A DNA stretch of 35,938 nucleotides from Pseudomonadota bacterium (GCA_023423995.1 JAFAEL010000256.1:1-35938); one strand, 5' to 3'; numbered from the stretch's first letter, positions 16,663 through 25,117 are shown. Numbers and translations: made by a program. Notes: a model not told the origin generated them from the sequence alone.

Positions 16663-16767
16663 CGGCGCGCTTTGCGCGCCGCGGACTCACCCTCGGGCTT
16701 GACCCGAGGGTCTCGATCCGGGGTCGTGCCCCGATGATCGAGGTGGCCGGGACAAGCCCGGCCATGA
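16663..16767. repeat. Array of four palindromes between rpsM and rpsK (REP-like), copy 2
   Basis: Four hairpins lie head to tail: CGGCGCGC-TTT-GCGCGCCG (16663-16681), ACCCTCGGG-CTTGA-CCCGAGGGT (16689-16711), CTCGAT and CGGGG pairing with CCCCG and ATCGAG (16712-16742), and TGGCCGGG-ACAAG-CCCGGCCA (16744-16764). The last is the same type as the palindrome at 2511-2531. No T-run follows, so this is not a classical terminator, but in RNA it would be heavily folded. Confidence 0.75.
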
Positions 16768-16845
16768 CGCCCTCCCGGTACGCCGGGTAGATCACCTCCA
16801 CATCCCGAGCGCCTGGGAATACGGGCGCGCCTGAAGGATCTTTTG

Positions 16846-17235
16846 ATGGCCAAAGAGGCAACCCGCGTCCGCCGCCGCGAGCGCAAGAATATCGTCTCTG
16901 GCGTTGCCCACGTGCACGCTTCGTTCAACAACACGCTGATCACGATCACGGACGCGCAGGGCAACACGATCTCGTGGTCCTCCTCCGGCTCGATGGGCTT
17001 CAAGGGCTCGCGGAAGTCGACCCCGTATGCGGCTCAGGTTGCGGCCGAGGACGCTGCCCGGAAGGCCGCCGAGCATGGCATGCGGACGCTCGAGGTCGAG
17101 GTCTCCGGTCCGGGCTCCGGTCGTGAATCCGCCCTTCGCGCCCTGCAGGCCGCCGGCTTCACCGTGACCTCCATCCGGGACGTGACGCCGATCCCGCACA
17201 ACGGATGCCGCCCGCGCAAGCGCCGCCGCGTCTGA
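16846..17235 (+). CDS. rpsK: Small ribosomal subunit protein uS11
   Basis: Complete 129-residue S11, part of the 30S platform near the mRNA exit. The sequence [17 protein letters not shown] and the C-terminal [18 protein letters not shown] are hallmark S11. The ATG at 16846 is preferred to the in-frame TTG three bases earlier because GAAGGA at 16833-16838 is spaced seven bases from it and MAKEATR is the normal alphaproteobacterial N-terminus. It is separated from rpsM by an unusually long spacer (187 bases) filled with palindromes. Confidence 0.98.
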   Translation: MAKEATRVRRRERKNIVSGVAHVHASFNNTLITITDAQGNTISWSSSGSMGFKGSRKSTPYAAQVAAEDAARKAAEHGMRTLEVEVSGPGSGRESALRALQAAGFTVTSIRDVTPIPHNGCRPRKRRRV

Positions 17236-17274
17236 TCTACGGGGCGGGAAGCCCCTACATCGCTGAAGACCTCC

Positions 17275-17302
17275 GCGGGGCCGGCACTTGCCGATGCCCC
17301 GC
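17275..17302 (+). other. Stable hairpin in the rpsK-rpoA spacer
   Basis: GCGGGGC (17275-17281) pairs with GCCCCGC (17296-17302), and inside it CGGC (17282-17285) pairs with GCCG (17290-17293) around the loop ACTT, leaving a two-base bulge. There are 11 base pairs, nearly all G-C. No T-run follows, so termination is unlikely; it may be an RNA processing or stability element, or a small repeat. It ends 12 bases before the rpoA ribosome-binding site. Confidence 0.6.
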
Positions 17303-17326
17303 GTCCGCCGTCCGAGGGGAAGAGCC

Positions 17327-18343
17327 GTGATACAGAAGAACTGGAAAGAGCTGACGAGGCCGGACAAGCTCCAGGTGTCCCAGGGCGACGACCCGCGCCG
17401 CGTCGCCACCATCGTCGCGAGCCCGCTGGAGCGCGGCTTCGGCACGACGCTCGGCAATGCTCTGCGCCGCGTCCTGCTGTCGTCCCTCCAGGGCGCAGCC
17501 GTCACCGCTGTCCACATTGACGGCGTCCTGCATGAGTTCTCGTCCATCCCGGGCGTGCGCGAGGACGTGACGGACATCGTCCTCAACATCAAGACGATCG
17601 CCATCCGCATGCAGGGCGAGGGGCCGAAGCGCCTGACGCTCCGCAAGACGGGCCCCGGCGTCGTCACCGCTGGTGATATTGCGACCACGGGCGACATTTC
17701 GGTCCTGAACCCCGAACTCGTGCTCTGCACCCTCGATGAGGGAGCCGAGATCCGCATGGAGTTCACGGTGACGACCGGCAAGGGCTACGTCCCGGCCGAG
17801 CGCAATCGTCCGGAAGACGCGCCGATCGGCCTAATCCCGGTCGACAGCCTCTTCAGCCCGGTCAAGAAGGTTTCGTACCGCGTCGAGAACACCCGCGAGG
17901 GCCAGGATCTCGACAAGGATAAGCTGACGATGACCATCGAGACGAATGGCGCGCTCAGCCCCGAGGATGCGGTCGCCTACGCGGCTCGCATCATCCAGGA
18001 TCAGCTCTCGGTCTTCGTGAACTTCGAGGAGCCCCGTCGCGAGGAAGCTCAGGCCCTGGCGCCGCAGCTCCCGTTCAACCCGGCTCTCCTCAAGAAGGTC
18101 GACGAGCTCGAGCTGTCGGTCCGCTCGGCGAACTGCCTGAAGAACGACAACATCGTCTATATCGGCGATCTCATCCAGAAGTCCGAGGGCGAAATGCTTC
18201 GCACCCCGAACTTCGGCCGCAAGTCGCTCAACGAGATCAAGGAAGTTCTCGCAGGCATGGGCCTTCACCTCGGCATGGAAGTGCCCGGGTGGCCGCCGGA
18301 GAACATCGAAGACCTCGCCAAGCGCTTCGAGGAGCACTACTGA
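17327..18343 (+). CDS. rpoA: DNA-directed RNA polymerase subunit alpha
   Basis: Complete 338-residue alpha subunit. The N-terminal domain (about 1-235) drives dimerisation and core assembly and contains the conserved [19 protein letters not shown] and [12 protein letters not shown] segments. The C-terminal domain (about 250-325) has the helix-hairpin-helix that binds UP elements and activators, with [16 protein letters not shown] and [12 protein letters not shown]. The start is GTG at 17327, giving MIQKNWKEL, the standard N-terminus; the frame is open to 17288 without family sequence. GAGGGGA at 17314-17320 is the ribosome-binding site. A hairpin with a T-run follows the gene. Confidence 0.98.
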   Translation: MIQKNWKELTRPDKLQVSQGDDPRRVATIVASPLERGFGTTLGNALRRVLLSSLQGAAVTAVHIDGVLHEFSSIPGVREDVTDIVLNIKTIAIRMQGEGPKRLTLRKTGPGVVTAGDIATTGDISVLNPELVLCTLDEGAEIRMEFTVTTGKGYVPAERNRPEDAPIGLIPVDSLFSPVKKVSYRVENTREGQDLDKDKLTMTIETNGALSPEDAVAYAARIIQDQLSVFVNFEEPRREEAQALAPQLPFNPALLKKVDELELSVRSANCLKNDNIVYIGDLIQKSEGEMLRTPNFGRKSLNEIKEVLAGMGLHLGMEVPGWPPENIEDLAKRFEEHY

Positions 18344-18360
18344 GCGGCTTCGCCGCCTGA

Positions 18361-18384
18361 CCCCGGCAGAGGTGCCGGGGTTTT
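18361..18384 (+). terminator. Terminator-like hairpin between rpoA and rplQ
   Basis: CCCCGGCA (18361-18368), loop GAGG, TGCCGGGG (18373-18380), then TTTT. The stem is perfect over 8 pairs. The T-run is short, so partial termination is likely, which would lower rplQ relative to rpoA. A second hairpin GCCGGC-TTC-GCCGGC follows at 18398-18412. Confidence 0.6.
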
Positions 18385-18481
18385 CGACCCGCTGGGCGCC
18401 GGCTTCGCCGGCATGGGCGGGAAACAATCAGAAGGAACGGCCGGCCCTTGGCACGGCGGCCGTGAAAGATAGGAGAGCCAC

Positions 18482-18901
18482 ATGCGTCACGGATTTCGCG
18501 GTCGCCGCTTCAACCGCACGGCGGAGCACCGCAAGGCGATGTTCGCCAACATGTCAGCGGCCCTGATCAAGCACGAGCAGATCGTCACCACGCTCCCGAA
18601 GGCGAAGGACCTCCGTCCGGTCGTCGAGAAGCTGGTCACGCTCGGCAAGCGCGGCGGCCTGCATGCGCGCCGTCAGGCGATCGCGCAGCTGCGCGATGAG
18701 ACGATGGTGAAGAAGCTGTTCGACGTGCTCGGCCCGCGCTACGCCTCCCGCCCGGGTGGCTACCTCCGGGTGCTCAAGGCCGGCTTCCGCCAGGGCGACA
18801 ACGCTCCCATGGCAGTCATCGAGTTCGTCGACCGCGACGTCGATGCGAAGGGGCAGGATTCCGGCCCGACGCAGAAGACCGAGCTCGTCGAGAGCGAGTG
18901 A
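18482..18901 (+). CDS. rplQ: Large ribosomal subunit protein bL17
   Basis: Complete 139-residue L17, located near the peptide exit tunnel of the 50S subunit. The N-terminus [21 protein letters not shown] and the middle [29 protein letters not shown] are typical. The C-terminus carries a short acidic extension, as in other alphaproteobacteria. AGGAGAG lies just upstream of the ATG. It is the last gene of the alpha operon and is followed by a strong intrinsic terminator. Confidence 0.98.
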   Translation: MRHGFRGRRFNRTAEHRKAMFANMSAALIKHEQIVTTLPKAKDLRPVVEKLVTLGKRGGLHARRQAIAQLRDETMVKKLFDVLGPRYASRPGGYLRVLKAGFRQGDNAPMAVIEFVDRDVDAKGQDSGPTQKTELVESE

Positions 18902-18925
18902 GCTGGAGGTCTCTCCGGGTATCGA

Positions 18926-18951
18926 GGGCGGCTTTCGGGCCGCCCTTTTTT
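18926..18951 (+). terminator. Intrinsic terminator of the alpha operon
   Basis: GGGCGGC (18926-18932), loop TTTCGG, GCCGCCC (18939-18945), followed by six T (18946-18951). It lies 25 bases after rplQ and ends 10 bases before the convergent catalase-family gene. Confidence 0.9.
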
Positions 18952-18961
18952 GTGGCCGGCG

Positions 18962-20035
18962 TCAGGCCGGCTCGTGGATCGGACAGAGATTGAAACGGGC
19001 GCGGAAGTCGGAGGAGTGCCGGTAGGGCTCCCGCCTGGCCCGGTTGATGTTGCCCAGAGGTTGATGGGCCGCGAGCCCGGTCCAGACACTGAAGCGCATC
19101 TCCTCGTCGACGGCGCGGACAAGTGCAGGATCCCAGCTATCCTGCCGCTTAGCGATAACAGTGCCTACGCGGAGGAAAGGCGCCTCGTCCTCCTTCCACT
19201 CGATCGTCGGGTCCTCCACGGGCTGCTTCTGGAGGTCCCGGCACAGCTGCACCCTGAACTCCCAGGCCGCGTCGATCCCGGCCATCTCGGCCTGGATCCT
19301 GTGGCGCAGCGCGTCGCGATCGTGGCTCGCGTCGATCTCCACGCCGGCTAGGGCGACGATCTCGGGGGCGATCGGCTTCAGGCTGAACTTCGCGATATGG
19401 TCGCCGTAGCGGAACGGCGTGACGCTGTAATAGGTCTCGCCGAGCGGATGGGCGTTCGGGGCGCCGCCGAGAGCCTTGACGGTCGCGCTTTCGATGCCGA
19501 TCGCTCCGAGCGCCTTGTTCACGCCTCTCAGGAAGGTGGAGAGCACACGTTTCCCGCCCTCGGCAACGTCCGTGGTCTTCGCGACGAGCTTGAGAGCCCC
19601 GAGGAATTCCTTCGCGGTCCTTGCCTGGAAAGTCGGGCCATCCACCATGACGAAGTCCTGCGTCGAGCCCGTAGCGCCGGGGAGACGTTCTCCCTCGACG
19701 CCGACGACCTTCATGGCCAGCCCGCGAGGGAGCGAGATCGCGTCGTCGAGTATGTCGCCGGCGTTGGTGGAAATGCGCAGAAAGGTCTCATAGCGGCCCG
19801 GGCGGGCGAACAATCCCTGGGAGAGTTCCGGCAAGAGGCCGTCGTTGATGGTCAGCGTTGCTTTCAGGATCCCGTGCGCCTTGGCGTGCACGGCCCGGAC
19901 GGCATGGCCGTAATCCCTAGAGGTGGTGTTGAGGATCGTGTCGAAGGTCTCGTTGATCTGCCTGACCGTGTTCTCCTCGTCCGGCAGGATCGTCTCGACT
20001 TCTGGAGAGTAGCGCACGGGTAACGGCAGGCTCAT
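18962..20035 (-). CDS. Short catalase-family (SrpA-like) heme protein
   Basis: A 357-residue protein with the catalase fold but without the full length of monofunctional catalases (about 480-500 residues or more). The distal histidine motif is RAVHAKAHG (His50), and the likely proximal heme tyrosine is Tyr338 in RREPYRHSSDFR. The AHPLGETYYSVTPFRYGDHIAKF stretch, shortened here, is typical of the small catalase-like group that includes SrpA; members may act as peroxidases or organic peroxide enzymes rather than true catalases. The ATG at 20035 has GAGGAT at 5-10 bases upstream and gives MSLPLPVRY; the longer frame to 20164 lacks family sequence. It stands alone, divergent from a GT4 gene. No signal peptide. 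Confidence 0.82.
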   Translation of the reverse strand: MSLPLPVRYSPEVETILPDEENTVRQINETFDTILNTTSRDYGHAVRAVHAKAHGILKATLTINDGLLPELSQGLFARPGRYETFLRISTNAGDILDDAISLPRGLAMKVVGVEGERLPGATGSTQDFVMVDGPTFQARTAKEFLGALKLVAKTTDVAEGGKRVLSTFLRGVNKALGAIGIESATVKALGGAPNAHPLGETYYSVTPFRYGDHIAKFSLKPIAPEIVALAGVEIDASHDRDALRHRIQAEMAGIDAAWEFRVQLCRDLQKQPVEDPTIEWKEDEAPFLRVGTVIAKRQDSWDPALVRAVDEEMRFSVWTGLAAHQPLGNINRARREPYRHSSDFRARFNLCPIHEPA

Positions 20036-20201
20036 GTCGCATCCTCGGGCTGATCCGCATCGCCACGACGCGGACGGAGAACTCATGCAACGCGCTGGCC
20101 GCCGGAACTGTCCGCGACCAGCGCCCAAGAACCCGTGACCGGGGCGACCGCCCCCCGAACTCACTCAATCGCAACACAATTCGCACAGGCTCATTCCGGC
20201 C

Positions 20202-21425
20202 ATGCGCGTCGTTGTCATAGCGGATTTTCCTCAAGCCTCGGGAGGAGCGCAATCCGTCGCGATTCAGTCGGCGGCGGCGCTCGCAGCGCGAGGCGTGCCC
20301 GTCACGTATATCCACGCGATCGGCGGCGCGTCCGCGAGGCGGCTCGACACCCCGGGCGTCGAGGTCGTCGGGCTCGACCAGCCCGACATCTGGGGCCGGC
20401 CGGCAGTCCAACAACTCGGCGCTGGGATCTGGAACCACGATGCCGCAGCGCGCCTGCGCGCCGCGCTTGGTCGACTGCCTCCGGGCCCGAAGATCCTCCA
20501 CCTCCATCAGTGGACGCGATCGCTCTCCCCGGCAGTGTTCCCGGTCCTTCTCCGCTCGGGGTCGCCCGTCGTCGTGACTCTGCACGACTACTTCATCGCC
20601 TGCCCGAATGGCGTCTATTACCGGTTCGAGCGCGACGAGCCCTGCACCGTGCAGCCGCTCTCGTTGGCGTGCCTTCTGGCGCCATGCGATCCGCGATCGA
20701 TGGCCCATAAGGGGGTGCGGGTGCTGCGGGCGGCCGTCACGCGAGCGGCCCTCGCCGGACACTCGTTCGACGTGGTCCATGTGTCTGACCGAGCCCAGGC
20801 CACATTGGCGCCGTTCATGCCGCCGCAGATCCGCGAGCATCGCATCGACAACCCGGTGGAGGCGTCGCAATCCGCCCCTGCGGAGATCGCCGAAGGCGCA
20901 AAGCTCGCCTTTATCGGTCGCCTGACCCGCGAGAAGGGAGCAGACATCGTCGCACAGGCTGCCGCGCTCGCAGGAAGCCCGGTGATGTTCATCGGCGAGG
21001 GGCCCGCCGAGGCGGCGATCCGGAAGGCAAATCCGAGTGCCGAGATGCTGGGCTGGCGAAACCGGGCCGAGATCGAGCGACTGCTCCGGGGGGAGGTGAG
21101 GGCGGTCGTTGCGCCGTCCCGCTGGTACGAGACCGGTCCGCTGACCGTGTATGAGGCGCTTGCCGCGGGTGTGCCGGCCGTGGTCTCCGACCGGGCGGGA
21201 GCGGCCGAGAAGGTGATCTCGGGCGAGACGGGCTTCGTCGTCGAGCCCCAGGTCCATGCGCTCGCATCGGCCTTCAAACGACTCGGCGATACGGAGCTCG
21301 CCCGTCGCATGGGAAGTGCCGCTCATCGGCGCTACTGGGCCGCGCCGCTGAGCCCGGAACGCCACGCCTCAGCCCTGATCGCTCTGTACGAGGCGCTGCT
21401 CGATCGTGGGAGCAAGGCTGCCTAG
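20202..21425 (+). CDS. GT4 family glycosyltransferase (stand-alone)
   Basis: A 407-residue GT-B glycosyltransferase. The N-terminal strand and glycine loop are MRVVVIADFPQASGGAQSVA, followed by HLHQWTRSLSP and VVTLHDYFIACPNG, a phrase common in GT4 proteins of O-antigen and EPS clusters. The nucleotide-sugar domain begins KLAFIGRLTREKGADI, and the EX7E motif is in YETGPLTVYEALAAGVPAVV. The ribosome-binding site is weak. It lies between a catalase-like gene and a protease gene, away from both glycan loci, and starts 166 bases from the divergent catalase-family gene; no clear promoter was found in that gap. Confidence 0.86.
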   Translation: MRVVVIADFPQASGGAQSVAIQSAAALAARGVPVTYIHAIGGASARRLDTPGVEVVGLDQPDIWGRPAVQQLGAGIWNHDAAARLRAALGRLPPGPKILHLHQWTRSLSPAVFPVLLRSGSPVVVTLHDYFIACPNGVYYRFERDEPCTVQPLSLACLLAPCDPRSMAHKGVRVLRAAVTRAALAGHSFDVVHVSDRAQATLAPFMPPQIREHRIDNPVEASQSAPAEIAEGAKLAFIGRLTREKGADIVAQAAALAGSPVMFIGEGPAEAAIRKANPSAEMLGWRNRAEIERLLRGEVRAVVAPSRWYETGPLTVYEALAAGVPAVVSDRAGAAEKVISGETGFVVEPQVHALASAFKRLGDTELARRMGSAAHRRYWAAPLSPERHASALIALYEALLDRGSKAA

Positions 21426-21486
21426 GCCTTGTGGTGCCCCTTCGGGCGCCTATACCGCTTCCGCTTCACGCGAATCGAGTTCCCCG

Positions 21487-22875
21487 ATGAGATGCGCCGC
21501 GCTTGCCCTCGTACCCCTCCTTGCGCTCTCGATCCCGGCGGGCGGGCAGACCCGCGCCGCGCCCGAGAGCCGGGCCCAGGTACAGCTTTCATTCTCTCCG
21601 GTCGTGAAAACGGCCGCTCCGGCCGTCGTCAACGTCTACGGCGCGCGCGTGGAGCGCACGAGGCGGAGCGCCGGGATGGACGATTTCTTCCGCCGGTTCT
21701 TCGGAGACGTTCCCTCGATGCCGCGGGACCGCGTCCAGCGCTCGCTCGGATCGGGTGTGATCCTCGATGCTTCGGGACTGGTGGTCACGAACCATCACGT
21801 CGTCGCCGAGATGACCGAGGTGAAAGTCGCGCTGTCGGATAACCGGGAGATCGAGGCGGAGATCGTGCTGCGCGATCCCCGGACCGACCTTGCCGTCCTC
21901 AAGCTGAAGCCCACGCAGGGCCTGAAGGCCCTCGAACTCGGCGACGATGACGCCCTGGAGGTCGGTGACCTCGTGCTGGCGATCGGGAACCCGTTCGGGG
22001 TCGGGCGCACCGTGACCCAGGGGATCGTGTCCGGCCTCGCGCGGACCAATGTCGGCGTGTCCGATTACGGCTACTTCATCCAGACCGACGCAGCCATCAA
22101 TCCGGGTAATTCGGGTGGCGCCCTCGTGGACATGCACGGCCGACTTGTGGGCATCAACTCGGCTATCTTCTCGAACTCGGGCGGGAGCGTCGGGATCGGC
22201 TTTGCGATCCCTGCCGCCATGGTGAAGGTCGTGCTCGACTCCGCCCGGGCCGGCGCCAATACCGTCAGGCGCCCCTATCTGGGCGCCTCCCTGCAGGCGG
22301 TGAACCAGGAACTCGCCGACGGGCTCGGCCTCGACCGGCCTACCGGCGCACTCGTCAGCTCGGTGCGCGACAAGGGGCCGGCGGACGCGGCGGGCCTGAA
22401 GCGGGGGGATGTCGTCCTGGAGGTGGATGGGCGTCCGGTCGAGGATCCGGACGCCTTTGGCTGGCGCTTTGCCCTCAAGGGCACATCGGGCGAGGTGCCG
22501 GTCACGGTCAACCGGGGCGGCACGCGCCGGGTGATCACGGTCAAGCTGCAACTCGCCCCAGAAATCCCGGCACGCGATCAGATCGTGATGAAAGGGCGTT
22601 CGCCCTTCGCCGGAGCCGTGATCGTGAACGCCTCCCCTGCGGTTGCCGAAGAGATGCAACTGGAGGCCCATGAGGGGGTGGTCGTCTCGGACGTGCAGGA
22701 AGGAAGCCTCGCGGCACGCGTCGGCCTGCAGAAGGGCGACGTGCTCCTGGCCCTGAACGGGGAAAAGATCGGCTCGACCCGCGAACTCGATCGGATGGCG
22801 CGGGCTGGAGCCCAGCTCTGGCGCATCACGATCAGCCGGGGCGGCCAGGTCATGACGACGGTCCTCGGCGGGTAG
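21487..22875 (+). CDS. DegP/HtrA-type periplasmic serine protease
   Basis: A 462-residue Do-like protease that degrades or holds misfolded envelope proteins. A signal peptide (about 1-22, ALALVPLLALSIPAGG) sends it to the periplasm. The catalytic triad is His104 in TNHHVV, Asp134 in RTDLAVLK and Ser209 in GNSGGALVD. Two PDZ domains follow, at about 275-365 and 375-462, ending in a hydrophobic strand. The ATG at 21487 is chosen because it begins the signal peptide; the frame opens at 21406 inside the GT4 gene. It follows the GT4 gene by 61 bases and may be cotranscribed with it. Whether it is DegP, DegQ or a paralogue cannot be decided. Confidence 0.9.
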   Translation: MRCAALALVPLLALSIPAGGQTRAAPESRAQVQLSFSPVVKTAAPAVVNVYGARVERTRRSAGMDDFFRRFFGDVPSMPRDRVQRSLGSGVILDASGLVVTNHHVVAEMTEVKVALSDNREIEAEIVLRDPRTDLAVLKLKPTQGLKALELGDDDALEVGDLVLAIGNPFGVGRTVTQGIVSGLARTNVGVSDYGYFIQTDAAINPGNSGGALVDMHGRLVGINSAIFSNSGGSVGIGFAIPAAMVKVVLDSARAGANTVRRPYLGASLQAVNQELADGLGLDRPTGALVSSVRDKGPADAAGLKRGDVVLEVDGRPVEDPDAFGWRFALKGTSGEVPVTVNRGGTRRVITVKLQLAPEIPARDQIVMKGRSPFAGAVIVNASPAVAEEMQLEAHEGVVVSDVQEGSLAARVGLQKGDVLLALNGEKIGSTRELDRMARAGAQLWRITISRGGQVMTTVLGG

Positions 22876-22877
22876 GC

Positions 22878-22998
22878 GCAGCGTCCGCCGCCAAACGGTT
22901 GACGGCGGTGCTTGCCGCCTGTTCAGGCACGCAAACTGCGCTAAGTTGCCTCCCAAGATCAGGAGCGCTGCGCCTCAAAGCAGCGTCCGTTTGGGAGG
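22878..22998 (+). promoter_or_regulatory. Leader structure hiding the ribosome-binding site of the solute-binding protein gene, with competing pairings
   Basis: CCTCCCAA (22949-22956) pairs perfectly with TTGGGAGG (22991-22998), which contains the GGGAGG ribosome-binding site of the gene starting at 23003. Inside it, GGA (22962-22964) plus CGCTGC (22966-22971) pair with GCAGCG and TCC (22980-22988). Upstream, CCAAACGG (22891-22898) is complementary to CCGTTTGG (22987-22994), which overlaps both stems, and GCAGCGTCCG at 22878-22887 is an exact copy of 22980-22989 and could take over the inner arm. These pairings exclude each other, as in translational switches. The structure is seen in the sequence; its function is inferred. 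Confidence 0.5.
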
Positions 22999-23002
22999 TA
23001 TC

Positions 23003-23977
23003 ATGAAGCGCCCTTGGGCCGCTCTCGCGGCCGTGCTGACACTCGCGGCTCCCGCCGCCGCGCAGGACACCTTCCCGCAGCGGCAGATCACGATGGTCGT
23101 GCCCTTCGCGGCCGGCGGCACGACCGATGTGATCGGCCGGATCATGGCGGACGACATGTCGAGGACGCTCGGCCAGCAGATCCTGGTCGAGAACGTCACC
23201 GGGGCAGGCGGAACCGTGGGCGTCGGCAGGGTCATGAAGGCCGCACCTGACGGCTACACGCTGCTGATGGGCAATCTCGGCACCCAGGCGGCCAGCGTAG
23301 GGCTCTATCCGAAGCTCGCCTACGATCCCCGGACGGACTTCGAGCCGATCATGAATGCGGCGGCGACGCCGATGCTCGTGGTCGCCAAGAAGGACCTGCC
23401 CGTCAAGGATTTCAGGGAGTTCGTAGCGCTCCTGAAGGCGAAGGGCGAGACGCTGAACTATGGGACGGGCGGCGTCGGCGCCACCTCTCACCTGACGTGC
23501 CTCTTCCTGGATTCGCTGGTTGGCGCGAAGCCCCAGCACGTGCCGTTCAGGGGTTCAGGACCCGCGCTGAACGCGCTGCTTGCGGGACAGATCGACTATG
23601 TGTGCGACCAGACTGTGGCCGTGGTGCCCCAGATCCAGGCCGGCTCCGTGAAAGGGTTGGTCGTCGCCGTGCCGAATCGGCTCGGCGTGGTGCCGGACGT
23701 GCCGACCTCCGCCGAGCAGGGCTTGGCCGAGTTCCAGGCGACGGGTTGGAACGCCCTCTTCGCGCCGAAGGGTACGCCGGCTCCGGTACTCGAGAAGCTG
23801 AACGCAGCCGCGCGCGCGGCGCTCGCGAACGAGACTACGAGAAAGCGCCTGCTGGAACTCGGCGCGGAACTCCCCGACGCGGCAGGCCAGACCCGTGAAG
23901 CCCTGGGCCAGCTGGTTGCGAGCGAGATCGACAAGTGGGTGCCCGTCATCAAGAAGGCCGGTGTCACCGGAAACTGA
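23003..23977 (+). CDS. TctC/Bug-type periplasmic solute-binding protein (tripartite tricarboxylate transporter family)
   Basis: A 324-residue extracytoplasmic receptor. A signal peptide covers about residues 1-20 and ends AAPAAAQ. The mature N-terminus FPQRQITMVVPFAAGGTTDVIGRIMADDM is the hallmark of the Bug family, which binds carboxylates or aromatic acids for TctAB transporters. The ATG at 23003 follows GGGAGG and gives the signal peptide; the upstream extension to 22946 is leader sequence. No tctA or tctB membrane genes are in the window, so it is an orphan receptor. It lies 41 bases before a tartrate dehydrogenase-like gene, so a hydroxy-dicarboxylate such as tartrate or malate is a reasonable guess for its ligand. 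The ribosome-binding site is buried in a hairpin. Confidence 0.88.
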   Translation: MKRPWAALAAVLTLAAPAAAQDTFPQRQITMVVPFAAGGTTDVIGRIMADDMSRTLGQQILVENVTGAGGTVGVGRVMKAAPDGYTLLMGNLGTQAASVGLYPKLAYDPRTDFEPIMNAAATPMLVVAKKDLPVKDFREFVALLKAKGETLNYGTGGVGATSHLTCLFLDSLVGAKPQHVPFRGSGPALNALLAGQIDYVCDQTVAVVPQIQAGSVKGLVVAVPNRLGVVPDVPTSAEQGLAEFQATGWNALFAPKGTPAPVLEKLNAAARAALANETTRKRLLELGAELPDAAGQTREALGQLVASEIDKWVPVIKKAGVTGN

Positions 23978-24018
23978 GGCTCGCCAACGCCCTCGCTCTG
24001 CATCGGAACGGAACAGGA

Positions 24019-25095
24019 ATGCGCACGCATAGGATCGCTGCCATCGGCGGTGACGGAATCGGTCCCGAGGTAATCGAGGTTGGGCTGGAGGCGCTTCGCG
24101 CCTGCGCGGAGCGCGACGGCGGCTTCGAGCTGCAGGTCGAGCATTTCGACTGGGGCTCCGACTATTACCGCCGGAATGGCGTCATGATGCCGGAGGGCGG
24201 CGCCGACCTGCTTCGCAGCTTCGATGCCATCTATTTCGGTGCGGTGGGCGCGCCGGACATCCCGGATCACCTCACGCTCTGGGGCCTGCGCCTCGCGATC
24301 TGCCAGCCGCTGGATCAGTATGCCAACGTTCGTCCGACACGGATCCTCCCTGGGATCACCAGCCCGCTGAGGAACGTCTCCGGGCCTGAGCTCGACTGGG
24401 TGATCGTGCGCGAGAACTCCGAAGGGGAATATGCGGGCGTAGGCGGCCGCGTGCATCGCGGGCTGCCCGAGGAGGTCGCGACGGACGTATCGATGTTCAC
24501 GCGGGCGGGCGTGCTCCGCATCATGCGCTACGCCTTCGCCCTCGCGCAGTCACGCCCGCGCAAGCTCCTGACGGTGGTCACGAAATCCAACGCACAGCGG
24601 CATGCGATGGTGATGTGGGACGAGATCGCGGCGGAGGTCGCGGCCGAGTTCCCGGACGTGACCTGGGACAAGATGCTGGTCGACGCGATGACCATGCGGA
24701 TGACGCTGCGCCCGCAGACGCTCGACACGATCGTCGCCACGAACCTCCATGCCGACATCCTGTCGGATCTCGCAGCGGCTCTCGCCGGTTCGCTCGGCAT
24801 CGCCCCGACGGCGAACCTCAATCCGGAGCGGAAAACCCCATCGATGTTCGAGCCGATCCACGGCTCCGCCTTCGACATCACGGGGAAGGGAATCGCCAAT
24901 CCGGTCGGCGCCTTCTGGACCGCCTCGATGATGCTGGACCATCTCGGCGAGAGGGCAGCCTCCGAACGCCTTATGAGGGCAGTCGAGCGGGTGACCGCGG
25001 AGCCAGACCTCCATACGCCGGACCTTGGCGGCCCTGCGACGACCCGGAAGGTCACGGACGCTGTCTGCGAGGCTCTGCGCGGCGCGAACGAGTGA
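24019..25095 (+). CDS. ttuC: Tartrate dehydrogenase/decarboxylase-like enzyme (isocitrate/isopropylmalate dehydrogenase family)
   Basis: A 358-residue NAD-dependent beta-hydroxyacid oxidative decarboxylase. The family signature is present in IGGDGIGPEVI at the N-terminus, NLHADILSDLAAALAGSLGIAPTANL as the metal- and NAD-binding region, and FEPIHGSAFDITGKGIANP at the C-terminus. The phrase FDWGSDYYRRNGVMMPEGG, together with AICQPLDQYANVRPTRIL, marks the tartrate dehydrogenase (TtuC/YeaU) subfamily, which also acts on D-malate. ATG 24019 is chosen because MRTHRIAAIGGDGIG is the normal start, although AGGA sits directly before it and spacing is poor. It probably forms a unit with the preceding binding protein. 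Confidence 0.87.
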   Translation: MRTHRIAAIGGDGIGPEVIEVGLEALRACAERDGGFELQVEHFDWGSDYYRRNGVMMPEGGADLLRSFDAIYFGAVGAPDIPDHLTLWGLRLAICQPLDQYANVRPTRILPGITSPLRNVSGPELDWVIVRENSEGEYAGVGGRVHRGLPEEVATDVSMFTRAGVLRIMRYAFALAQSRPRKLLTVVTKSNAQRHAMVMWDEIAAEVAAEFPDVTWDKMLVDAMTMRMTLRPQTLDTIVATNLHADILSDLAAALAGSLGIAPTANLNPERKTPSMFEPIHGSAFDITGKGIANPVGAFWTASMMLDHLGERAASERLMRAVERVTAEPDLHTPDLGGPATTRKVTDAVCEALRGANE

Positions 25096-25117
25096 GCTGC
25101 AGCAGTCGGCGCGGCGC

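Noticed and set aside
20069..20116. Inverted repeat CGCGGAC/GTCCGCG between the catalase-like and GT4 genes
   Set aside because: Only seven pairs with a 34-base gap in GC-rich sequence; expected by chance.
22946..23002. N-terminal extension of the TctC-type protein
   Set aside because: It would place residues before a clear signal peptide and consists of the hairpin leader; ATG 23003 has an ideal GGGAGG.
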